A stretch of DNA of 64,000 nt, taken from an uncultured Roseibium sp. GTDB taxonomy: Bacteria; Pseudomonadota; Alphaproteobacteria; Rhizobiales; Stappiaceae. The translations under genes and the position numbers were made by a program. Under the pieces are notes generated by a model. That model was not told where the DNA came from. It saw only the letters and a list, made by a program, of their open reading frames with translations, and did no database searches. The stretch lies in NCBI RefSeq assembly GCF_947496995.1, contig NZ_CANMFD010000001.1, forward strand, positions 988,692 through 1,052,691, written 5' to 3'. Position 1 is the stretch's first letter, and every line of letters starts with the position of its first letter. Positions 35,458-42,649 of this stretch are shown in pieces.

Positions 35458-36186
35458 ATGCCGGTCGAACTTAACTGCGACATGGGAGAGAGCTACGGGC
35501 TCTATAAAATGGGCGATGACGAAGGGATCATGCCGTTCATTTCGCAAGCGAATATTGCCTGCGGCTTCCATGGTTCCGACCCGAACCACATGCGCCGCGC
35601 CGTCGAACTGGCACGCAAGTTCGACGTGAAGGTCGGGGCGCATTTCTCCCTGCCGGACCTGCCGGGCTTCGGCCGGCGCGAGATGAAGATCGAGCGTGAG
35701 GAGATGGTGAACATCATCATTTACCAGGTCGGTGCCATCAAGGGGTTTCTGGAGTTCGCCGGTCTCAAGCTCATGCATCTGAAGCCGCACGGCGCCCTGT
35801 ATGGAATGGCGGCCCGCATGGAACCCATCGCTCAGGCCGTCGCCGATGTCGCGCAGGTGTTCGATGTTCCGGTACTCGGTCTTGCAGGAACCCTCCACGA
35901 GGAAGTTTTCAAGGCAAGGGGCGTCGGTTTCCAGGCCGAGTTTTTCGCGGACCTCGACTACGATGACGATGGCCGGCTGCTGATCACACGTGAGCATAAG
36001 CCGGTCGACGCGGCGCAGGCCGCAAAGCGCGTCCAGATGGCCGTTCGTGAAGGAAAAGTCGCGTCGATCAGCGGCAAGCCGGTGCCTGTGCGGGTCGAAA
36101 CGGTCTGCGTCCATTCGGACACGCCGGACGCGGTGGGAATCGCGAAAGCCGTTCAAAAAGCAATCGCGGAGATCGAAGCCGCCTGA
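35458..36186 (+). CDS. pxpA: LamB/YcsF family protein (5-oxoprolinase subunit A, PxpA)
   Basis: This 242-residue protein opens with ELNCDMGESYGLYKMGDDE, the LamB/YcsF signature, followed by ANIACGFHGSDP with a metal-binding histidine. HLKPHGALYG is a further conserved segment. In characterised bacteria PxpA with PxpB and PxpC hydrolyses 5-oxo-L-proline to glutamate using ATP; the family is also tied to lactam use in fungi. Here pxpA is separated from pxpB/pxpC by biotin-carrier and biotin-carboxylase genes. ACGGAG lies about 11 bases before the ATG. Confidence 0.9.
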   Translation: MPVELNCDMGESYGLYKMGDDEGIMPFISQANIACGFHGSDPNHMRRAVELARKFDVKVGAHFSLPDLPGFGRREMKIEREEMVNIIIYQVGAIKGFLEFAGLKLMHLKPHGALYGMAARMEPIAQAVADVAQVFDVPVLGLAGTLHEEVFKARGVGFQAEFFADLDYDDDGRLLITREHKPVDAAQAAKRVQMAVREGKVASISGKPVPVRVETVCVHSDTPDAVGIAKAVQKAIAEIEAA

Positions 36187-36258
36187 CACATGCGCCCGTG
36201 AAGCGTGCACCGAACGAGCCCGCTTAACGAGCCCGCTGAACTAGAAGGAGACAACCCT

Positions 36259-36498
36259 ATGGCCACACATGAGATCAAGTCCCCTATTCCGGGAACTTTT
36301 TACCGCAAACCCTCGCCCGATCAGCCGCCTTTCAAGGAGGTGGGGGACACAGTGTCCAAGGGCGATACGGTCGGCATTGTCGAGGTGATGAAGACATTTC
36401 ATGAAATCAAGGCCGATGCCGGCGGCACGATTTCAGGCTTTCCAATCGGTGACAACGAACCGGTGATGGCCGGTCAACCGATTGTCGAGCTAGATTGA
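36259..36498 (+). CDS. biotin carboxyl carrier protein, stand-alone 79-residue domain
   Basis: This short protein is a single biotinyl domain. The biotin-accepting lysine is K45 in VEVMKTFHE, where most carriers have EAMKM. SPIPGTFYRKPSPDQPPF matches AccB, but the proline/alanine-rich N-terminal extension of full AccB (about 150 residues) is absent. It should shuttle carboxylated biotin between the carboxylase encoded next and the PxpB/PxpC pair. AGAAGGAG precedes the ATG at 36259. Confidence 0.9.
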   Translation: MATHEIKSPIPGTFYRKPSPDQPPFKEVGDTVSKGDTVGIVEVMKTFHEIKADAGGTISGFPIGDNEPVMAGQPIVELD

Positions 36499-36505
36499 GG
36501 CCGCT

Positions 36506-37900
36506 GTGACCAAGGGCAACATCAACAAGCTGCTGATCGCAAATCGTGGCGAGATCGCGGTGCGCATCATTCGTGCCGCGCGCGACCTGGGCATCGCTAC
36601 GGTTCAGGTGCACAGCGATGCCGACACGGACAGCCGCGCGGTGCAGATGGCCGATGAGGCGGTGAATATCGGCCCGCCGCAAGCTGCAAAATCCTATCTG
36701 GATGTCAGCGCCATCCTGAAAGCCGCAGCCGAAACAGGCGCCGACGCCGTGCATCCCGGCTACGGGTTTCTCGCCGAAAATGCCGATTTCGCAGATGCGG
36801 TTGAAGCAGCGGGCCTTGTTTTCGTTGGCCCCTCCGGCGACACGATCCGCCTGATGGGCGACAAGGCGGCAGCCCGTGCGGAGGCGAAGAAGGCGGGCGT
36901 CCCGACGGTTCCCGGCAGCGACGGTGTGATCGACGACATGGACGTGGCGGCTGACCTGGCCGCGCAGATCGGGTTCCCGGTCATGATCAAGGCCGCGGCC
37001 GGTGGCGGCGGGCGCGGCATTCGCATTGCCCGCGACACAGCCGAATTCAGGTCGCTCGCACCGCAGGCCTCATCGGAAGCCAGTGCGGCGTTCGGTGACG
37101 GCGGCATCTATATCGAAAAGGTGATCGAGCGGGCGCGCCACATCGAGGTTCAGGTGCTCGGTGACGGAAAGAACGTCGTTCATTTCTTCGATCGGGAATG
37201 CTCCCTGCAACGCAGACGTCAGAAGGTCTGGGAAGAGGCGCCCTCGGCAGCTCTTTCCGACGAGGTCCGGGATGAATTGTGCCGGTCTGCCGTCGCTCTG
37301 GCGACGGCGGTCAACTACCGCGGCGCCGGCACCATTGAGTATCTCTACGACGACAAGAGCGGCGATTTCTATTTCATCGAGATGAATACCCGCATTCAGG
37401 TCGAACATCCCGTCAGCGAGATGATCTGCGGCACCGATCTTGTGGCGCAGATGATCGCCATCGCCGGAGGCGCCGCCCTTCAATCGACCCAGGATCAGAT
37501 CAGGCGGTCCGGGCATGCAATCGAGGTGCGGTTGAACGCGGAAGATCCTGCGAACAATTTCATGCCGTTTCCCGGTGTCGTCGGCGAATTGCTGACGCCC
37601 GACGGGCCCGGCGTACGCTTCGATCACATGCTGTATCCCGGTTACGCCATTCCGCCGTTCTACGACTCGCTGCTCGGCAAGCTGATTGTCTGGGCTGACG
37701 ACCGGGAGGCCGCCCTTCGGCGGCTGAAACGTGCGCTGGGCGAATTGCGTATTGAAGGACTGCCGACAACAGCCCCCCTGTTCGAAGCCCTGCTGGAGAG
37801 CGACGACCTGCGATGCAACGAGGTTCATACCCGCTGGCTTGAAACGTGGCTTGAAGAAAATCCCGAACTCATCGCGCAACAAGGAGGCAAAGCCTTATGA
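36506..37900 (+). CDS. biotin carboxylase (AccC-like) of the PxpABC cluster
   Basis: This 464-residue ATP-grasp enzyme carboxylates biotin on its carrier. It has the N-terminal LLIANRGEIAVRIIRAARDLG, the glycine-rich loop KAAAGGGGRGIR, the active-site segment FFDRECSLQRRRQK and MNTRIQVEHPVSEM. The length and motifs are those of a functional biotin carboxylase. It starts with GTG at 36506, 7 bp after the carrier gene. Its ending overlaps pxpB by 4 bp, so it belongs to this operon rather than to fatty-acid synthesis. Confidence 0.92.
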   Translation: MTKGNINKLLIANRGEIAVRIIRAARDLGIATVQVHSDADTDSRAVQMADEAVNIGPPQAAKSYLDVSAILKAAAETGADAVHPGYGFLAENADFADAVEAAGLVFVGPSGDTIRLMGDKAAARAEAKKAGVPTVPGSDGVIDDMDVAADLAAQIGFPVMIKAAAGGGGRGIRIARDTAEFRSLAPQASSEASAAFGDGGIYIEKVIERARHIEVQVLGDGKNVVHFFDRECSLQRRRQKVWEEAPSAALSDEVRDELCRSAVALATAVNYRGAGTIEYLYDDKSGDFYFIEMNTRIQVEHPVSEMICGTDLVAQMIAIAGGAALQSTQDQIRRSGHAIEVRLNAEDPANNFMPFPGVVGELLTPDGPGVRFDHMLYPGYAIPPFYDSLLGKLIVWADDREAALRRLKRALGELRIEGLPTTAPLFEALLESDDLRCNEVHTRWLETWLEENPELIAQQGGKAL

Positions 37901-38772
37901 CCTGTCGATACACTTTCGGAGGCGACGAGCATATTTTTGTCGAGGTCGACGAAGCCATGTCGCTCGAGGCCTTTTTCGTAAGTCTCTCCATGACCAACGC
38001 GGTGCGTGACGCCAATATCGAGGGGGTCACGGAAATCTGTCCCGCGAATGCCTCTTTCCAGATCAAGTTCAATCCGGACATCATTCACCCGGACGATCTG
38101 CTCGCCAGGCTGCAGCAACTGGAAGCCACGGCCGAAAGCGCGGAGCCGGTCCTCGAGACCCGGATTGTCGAGATCCCGGTCTACTATCAGGACCCCTGGA
38201 CCCATGAAACGCTGATGCGCTTCCGCGAGCGCCATCAGGACCCGAACGCAACCGATATCGAATATGCCGCCGAGATCAACGGCTTTGAAACGGTCGACAA
38301 ATTCATCGAGGCCCATGCAGGTGCCCCGTGGTTCGTCTCGATGGTCGGTTTCGTCTCCGGTCTGCCGTTCCTGTATCAGATGGTTGACCGCCCGCGGCAG
38401 ATCGAGGTGCCCAAGTATCTGCGCCCGCGGACCGATACGCCGCGCCTCACGGTGGGTTATGGCGGATGCTTTTCGTGCATCTATTCCGTGCGCGGCGCCG
38501 GTGGCTACCAGATGTTCGGCATTACGCCCATGCCGATCTACGACCCGGAACAGGAAGTCTCCTATCTCAAGGACTTCATGGTGTTCTTCAAGCCGGGCGA
38601 CATCGTCAAATGGAAACCGATCAACCGCGAGGAATACGACCGGGCGGTGGAAGACGTGCAGGCGGGCACCTTCGCGCCGCGTGTCAGGAACGTGCGCTTC
38701 TCCCTCGACGACTACAACGCCGATATCGACGGCACCAACGCCAAGCTGATGGAGGTTCTCTATGCCGATTAA
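37897..38772 (+). CDS. pxpB: 5-oxoprolinase subunit B-like (AHS1/KipI) carboxyltransferase half
   Basis: This 291-residue protein contains the AHS1 (KipI/allophanate hydrolase subunit 1) fold with IVEIPVYYQDPW and the conserved core FVSGLPFLYQM, followed by PKYLRPRTDTPR and VGYGGCFSCIYSV. It carries about 80 residues before the AHS1 core. In urea carboxylase the equivalent domain is half of the carboxyltransferase. The start overlaps the carboxylase stop, and its own end overlaps pxpC by 11 bp, so the operon is tightly coupled. Confidence 0.88.
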   Translation: MTCRYTFGGDEHIFVEVDEAMSLEAFFVSLSMTNAVRDANIEGVTEICPANASFQIKFNPDIIHPDDLLARLQQLEATAESAEPVLETRIVEIPVYYQDPWTHETLMRFRERHQDPNATDIEYAAEINGFETVDKFIEAHAGAPWFVSMVGFVSGLPFLYQMVDRPRQIEVPKYLRPRTDTPRLTVGYGGCFSCIYSVRGAGGYQMFGITPMPIYDPEQEVSYLKDFMVFFKPGDIVKWKPINREEYDRAVEDVQAGTFAPRVRNVRFSLDDYNADIDGTNAKLMEVLYAD

Positions 38773-39736
38773 TGTCCTTTCCGCAGGCATTGCGACAACC
38801 ATCCAGGACCTTGGCCGTCCGGGCTACTATCACCTCGGCATTCCGATGGGCGGGGCGATGGACCGCCTGGCGCTGCGCACAGCCAATCTTCTAGTGGGCA
38901 ACGAGGAAGACGCCGCCGGGCTGGAATCCGTATTCGTCGGTCCGGAACTCGAATTCACCGAGGACGCAACGGTTGCCGTTTGCGGTGCCGAACTGCCGCC
39001 GAAGATCGATGGCGAGGAACGCCCGACGTGGAGCGCCATTGCCGTCAGGGCGGGTCAGGTCCTGTCCTTCGATTTCCTGAAGTCCGGTGCCCGCGCCTAT
39101 ATTGCCATCAGCGGCGGGATCAACACGCCGCCCATGCTCGGCAGCCGCTCGACCTATGCCATCGGTGCTCTCGGCGGCATTGACGGCCGGGCGGTTCAGC
39201 CCGGCGATACGCTGCCGCTCGGACGCCCGAAGGCACCGGTCAGGGAAGGCCTGAGTGTCCCTGAAGCATTGCGCAGGGGACCGGGCAATCCGGCGGAACT
39301 GCGGATGCTGCCGGGGCTGTACTGGCACCGGATCACGGAAGCAGCGCAGGAAGGGTTCTTCAAGGATACTTGGAAGGTGGCCAACGAGGCCGATCGTATG
39401 GGCTACCGGTTCCAGGGGGGGCACAAGCTGGAGTTCGTTGAGCGGGAACAGCCCTTCGGCGCCGGCGCCGATCCCTCCAACATCACCGATGCCTGCTATC
39501 CCTATGGCTCCATCCAGGTTCCAAGCGGAACCGAACCGATCATCCTGCACCGCGACGCGGTGTCGGGCGGCGGCTACTTCATGATCGGCACGGTCATTTC
39601 CGCCGACATGGATCTGATAGGCCAATTGCAGCCCCACACACCGACCCGTTTCGTCAAGGTGGACATGAACGCCGCCCTGGCGGCACGGCGGGACCGCGCG
39701 CAAACGCTCGAAGCCATTCGCACCGCGCTCGCCTGA
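38762..39736 (+). CDS. pxpC: 5-oxoprolinase subunit C-like (AHS2/KipA) carboxyltransferase half
   Basis: This 324-residue protein has the AHS2 opening VLSAGIATTIQDLGRPGYYH, GIPMGGAMDRLAL and the C-terminal region with DAVSGGGYFMIGTVIS. With PxpB it should form the KipI-KipA heteromer that acts in 5-oxoproline cleavage. The same fold is the carboxyltransferase of urea carboxylase, which may explain the biotin genes next door. It is the last gene of the operon, and a 13-bp-stem hairpin follows 57 bp downstream. Confidence 0.9.
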   Translation: MPINVLSAGIATTIQDLGRPGYYHLGIPMGGAMDRLALRTANLLVGNEEDAAGLESVFVGPELEFTEDATVAVCGAELPPKIDGEERPTWSAIAVRAGQVLSFDFLKSGARAYIAISGGINTPPMLGSRSTYAIGALGGIDGRAVQPGDTLPLGRPKAPVREGLSVPEALRRGPGNPAELRMLPGLYWHRITEAAQEGFFKDTWKVANEADRMGYRFQGGHKLEFVEREQPFGAGADPSNITDACYPYGSIQVPSGTEPIILHRDAVSGGGYFMIGTVISADMDLIGQLQPHTPTRFVKVDMNAALAARRDRAQTLEAIRTALA

Positions 39737-39793
39737 TTGCAAAGAAGAGGCCTGCCTGGCTGACCGGGAGGTTTCAGGAGTGCATTCCCGGAA

Positions 39794-39823
39794 GCAGTCT
39801 GCGTTCGAGCGAACGCAGACTGC
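39794..39823. terminator. perfect hairpin after the pxp operon
   Basis: GCAGTCTGCGTTC and GAACGCAGACTGC form a perfect 13-bp stem with a GAGC loop. No T-run follows, so it may be a rho-assisted or 3'-end-stabilising hairpin rather than a classic terminator. The inner GCGTTCGAGCGAACGC resembles the hairpin between choX and choW. Confidence 0.6.
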
Positions 39824-40202
39824 CATTGCACGAGGACCACCGGCGCGCCGTTGACAAGCAGCGTCCGGCGCCAGCGGGCCCCGCCGCCCTGGCAGAGTGC
39901 GGCAAAGCCGAGATAGGCCGAAGGCGCGCCCATTTCGGCCGTTCAACTGCAAGGGGGCATTGTATGATAGCTGCCGTTCGTTGCACGGTGACGGAAAGCC
40001 TGAAGTGGGCGGAGAGCGGGAATTCGCTGCGGTCCAAACGAATGACCAAAAAGTGGCCGGGAGGGGACTGGCAGCTGCAATGTAGTGAAACTGGAAAGCG
40101 GCCATTCGCTCCCGCTGTCGCGCAAAATTTGCCAAAGAAGCTTTTTCTAATCGGCTCTTCCGGTAGAATTACGGCACAAGTCGCAATCGGGAGATTCGTT
40201 GA
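39824..40202. other. non-coding left flank of the ATPase-TOPRIM gene
   Basis: This 379-bp stretch has no supported gene. It contains words such as AAAGCGGCCATTCGCTCC (near 40094) and other weakly repetitive GC-rich sequence that look like degraded intergenic repeat. An apparent 150-codon frame across it has no domain and would run into the next gene. Confidence 0.4.
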
Positions 40203-42191
40203 GTGCAACTTTCGTTCAAACAACCGCACCTATCCATATCGGCGTTCCCAGATATTGAACTCCCCCCCTTTTCCGTAATCGTTGGCCTGAACGGCAGTGG
40301 AAAAAGCCATCTGTTGCAGGCTATACAGAATGGTAGCGTATCTAATTCGATCGTGGCGGCACCGCTCGGCCGCACTGGCAGAGTCAACTCCAATATAAAG
40401 CTGCTTGGTCAGAATGATCGCGTCCTTGATCTCGGCAAGGCTTATAATACTGCCCAGAACAGCGTGGCGGCCCCCGCTAACATCACAACGGAATCGTTCG
40501 AACGAGCACGGCTTAGACTCTTGGCGCCGCATCAGGCAGCGCTTGAAGATGCAGCGAACCAAAAGATCGAAGAGATTTTGCAGCCTGGAGAAGATGTTTG
40601 GCGGCTTGGAACGACGGAGGTCGCAAATAGGTTAGGTGAAGCGGACGTTGGTCGGATCGAAGCTATTTTTGCCGCAGCGGAGCAAGCGCTAACATCCATT
40701 GATAGCGCTCAGAAAAGGAAACCTCGCAAGGAGGAAATAGATCAAGCCCAAATGGTGGAGGTGGTGCGGAGGGTCGCAGAGAAGATTAGCATCTCACCAT
40801 TGCAGGTGGACATCACGCAGATGAAGTTGTTCGCGCCATGGGGCAATACGGATCAGTTCTCCGCCAACCTGCCGCTATTGTTCGGCAAGTATCGCGACGT
40901 TCTGTTGCGAAACAGGCTTCAACGATTGGAGGACAATGAACAAGGCATAGAAAGCGCTATTCGCGAAGAAGATTTTATCGCGAACTTTGGCAGTCGTCCA
41001 TGGGATCAGATCAACGATACCCTTGCTGCGTTCGCGCTGCCGTACGAATTTACACCGCCGAGCCTTAACGATTTCGCCACGGTAACCGTGAAACTCACAA
41101 AGGTTGGCACGGACAAAGTTGTAAGCCCACAAAATCTGTCTTCAGGTGAGAAGGTCCTGCTGCAATTTGCAATCTCTTCATTCCACTACGATGAGGATTT
41201 CATATCCGTGTCGCGACCGAAGATTCTTCTTCTTGACGAGATGGACGCTTCACTTCACCCAGAAATGGTGAACAGGTGGCTTAGGGCGATTCAGCACGGC
41301 TTGGTCGAGGCGCAGGGTCTTAATTGCATAATAACGACCCACTCGCCCACCACGGTTGCGCTCGCCCCCGAAGAGTCTTTGTTCGAGATGAAGGATGGGA
41401 GCTCAGGGCTGGCAAAGATTGCCAAGCGGGAAGCGCTGAACAAGCTCACATACGGCGTCCCGACACTTTCGATTAACTATACAGGTCGTCGCCAGGTTTT
41501 CGCTGAAAGCGATACAGACGCCGCGATCTATGAGAGTGTTTATGCGCTCATCAAGTCGCATATTTGCTGCGAAAGGGATTTGAACTTCATCTCCACTGGC
41601 CTGCGTGACAAGGACAACGGCGAAATCAACGCCGGCTGCACGATTGTCAAGCAAACCGTCGAACGTCTAGCCGATTTGGGTAACTCATCGATCTTTGGCA
41701 TTGTCGATTGGGATGGCGAAGCCCATTCCACCGATCGGATCAAGGTCGTGGCTGGCGGCGAACGAAATGGTATCGAGAACGTGCTTCTCGATCCTCTTCT
41801 AATGGCGCTGCTCCTGATGAAAGAGCGGCGCCTACCGAAAGGGTTTGAGGATATTGACCGCTTTACGGGAGCACCAAGCCTTAAACCTCCTGAACTTCAA
41901 CGGCTGATTGACGCGATCCAAACTGTCGTATTTCCTTACGAGACGGAGCGCGTGGAAGTTTCCTATCTTAGTGGAGCAAAGAGCGAAGTCCTCCGCGCCT
42001 ATCTCAGGGCTGACGACCATGAGCTCGAAGATAATCTCGCCGAAAAGTTTCCTGTACTCAAAAAATGGAAAAACAGAGGTCGGGGCGAACTCGTTAAGGC
42101 CGTGATTGAGCATGTTCTATCGGAGCACTCGCTATTTTGCCCCGTTGCATTGCCAAAGGTTTTTGAAGCCATCGCGAATGCCGCTACCTAA
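40203..42191 (+). CDS. AAA ATPase fused to a DUF4435/TOPRIM-like domain, probable defence protein
   Basis: This 662-residue protein has an SMC/ABC-like ATPase head: Walker A GLNGSGKS (28-35), signature LSSGEK (312-317), Walker B ILLLDEMD (341-348) and switch H380 in ITTHSP. From about residue 428 it has a DUF4435/TOPRIM-like domain with RQVFAESDTDAAIYESVY (E435), IFGIVDWDGE (D502, D504) and GIENVLLDP. OLD-family nucleases and the PARIS system (AriA ATPase plus AriB DUF4435, sometimes fused) share this make-up. It starts with GTG, with GGGAG about 10 bases ahead. Codon use is richer in A+T than its neighbours, suggesting transfer. No partner gene is next to it. Confidence 0.85.
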   Translation: MQLSFKQPHLSISAFPDIELPPFSVIVGLNGSGKSHLLQAIQNGSVSNSIVAAPLGRTGRVNSNIKLLGQNDRVLDLGKAYNTAQNSVAAPANITTESFERARLRLLAPHQAALEDAANQKIEEILQPGEDVWRLGTTEVANRLGEADVGRIEAIFAAAEQALTSIDSAQKRKPRKEEIDQAQMVEVVRRVAEKISISPLQVDITQMKLFAPWGNTDQFSANLPLLFGKYRDVLLRNRLQRLEDNEQGIESAIREEDFIANFGSRPWDQINDTLAAFALPYEFTPPSLNDFATVTVKLTKVGTDKVVSPQNLSSGEKVLLQFAISSFHYDEDFISVSRPKILLLDEMDASLHPEMVNRWLRAIQHGLVEAQGLNCIITTHSPTTVALAPEESLFEMKDGSSGLAKIAKREALNKLTYGVPTLSINYTGRRQVFAESDTDAAIYESVYALIKSHICCERDLNFISTGLRDKDNGEINAGCTIVKQTVERLADLGNSSIFGIVDWDGEAHSTDRIKVVAGGERNGIENVLLDPLLMALLLMKERRLPKGFEDIDRFTGAPSLKPPELQRLIDAIQTVVFPYETERVEVSYLSGAKSEVLRAYLRADDHELEDNLAEKFPVLKKWKNRGRGELVKAVIEHVLSEHSLFCPVALPKVFEAIANAAT

Positions 42192-42601
42192 TCTTCCGGC
42201 ATCAGCAGATTAAACGACGGCCTTTAGCTTACAATTTGCCAAAGTCAATTCTGACTTCAGATGATGTGCAGTGGCCTGGGAGGCTTGTCCGCTATCAGGA
42301 CTTTCATCTGAAGCCATGAATGACAGATATGGGGGCGCGAAGCCGCCTTCCATTGAGACCACGGCCTATGTCCGCTCCGGGCCGGAAGTTACAGTGGACC
42401 AGCTCTGTGCAAATTCCGCGTAGGTAACTTGTGTATTCGCAAGCCGCCAGTCAGCAGTCGGCACCTTTCCGGTCATTCGTTCTCAGCGCAATGAACGCCT
42501 TCTGCCGGCATTCCGCTTCCTCGGTGCGATGCTCGTTGAACGTCCGGATGTAACCTTGGCCGACAGCTCAGGAAAAAGTCGAAAAATAAAACGCCTGCCG
42601 T
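42192..42601. other. non-coding right flank of the ATPase-TOPRIM gene
   Basis: About 410 bp hold no convincing gene. A minus-strand segment at 42362-42475 can be read as a 36-codon frame, but it has no recognisable family. An ECF42-type promoter-like sequence at 42538-42565 faces into this gap. The stretch looks like decayed sequence. Confidence 0.45.
42538..42565 (-). promoter_or_regulatory. second ECF42-type promoter, with no intact gene after it
   Basis: On the minus strand TGTCGG (42565-42560) and CGTTC (42542-42538) are spaced by 17 nt, exactly as upstream of the YCII gene. The two regions share further identity (plus strand ACCTT-GCCGACAGCTC and TTCCT-GG-GCGAT). The first downstream ATG (42511) meets a stop after 12 codons. 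Confidence 0.55.
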
Positions 42602-42644
42602 AAAAAGCCGGCCGTCCCCGTCTGCTGGGGAACCGGCCGGCCTC
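42602..42644 (-). terminator. terminator of the aminotransferase operon
   Basis: On the minus strand a GC-rich stem (GCCGGCCGG side with CCGGCCGGC side, and CCCC with GGGG) is followed by TTTTTA. It begins a few bases after the stop codon at 42650 of the aminotransferase gene. Confidence 0.8.
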
Positions 42645-42649
42645 CGATA

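Noticed and set aside
36506..37900. Acetyl-CoA carboxylase (accBC) of fatty-acid synthesis
   Set aside because: The carrier is much shorter than AccB, and both genes are inside the pxp operon with overlapping or near-overlapping ends.
39826..40278. Possible 150-residue gene before the ATPase-TOPRIM gene
   Set aside because: It runs into the ATPase gene in another frame, and its sequence looks like translated non-coding repeat.
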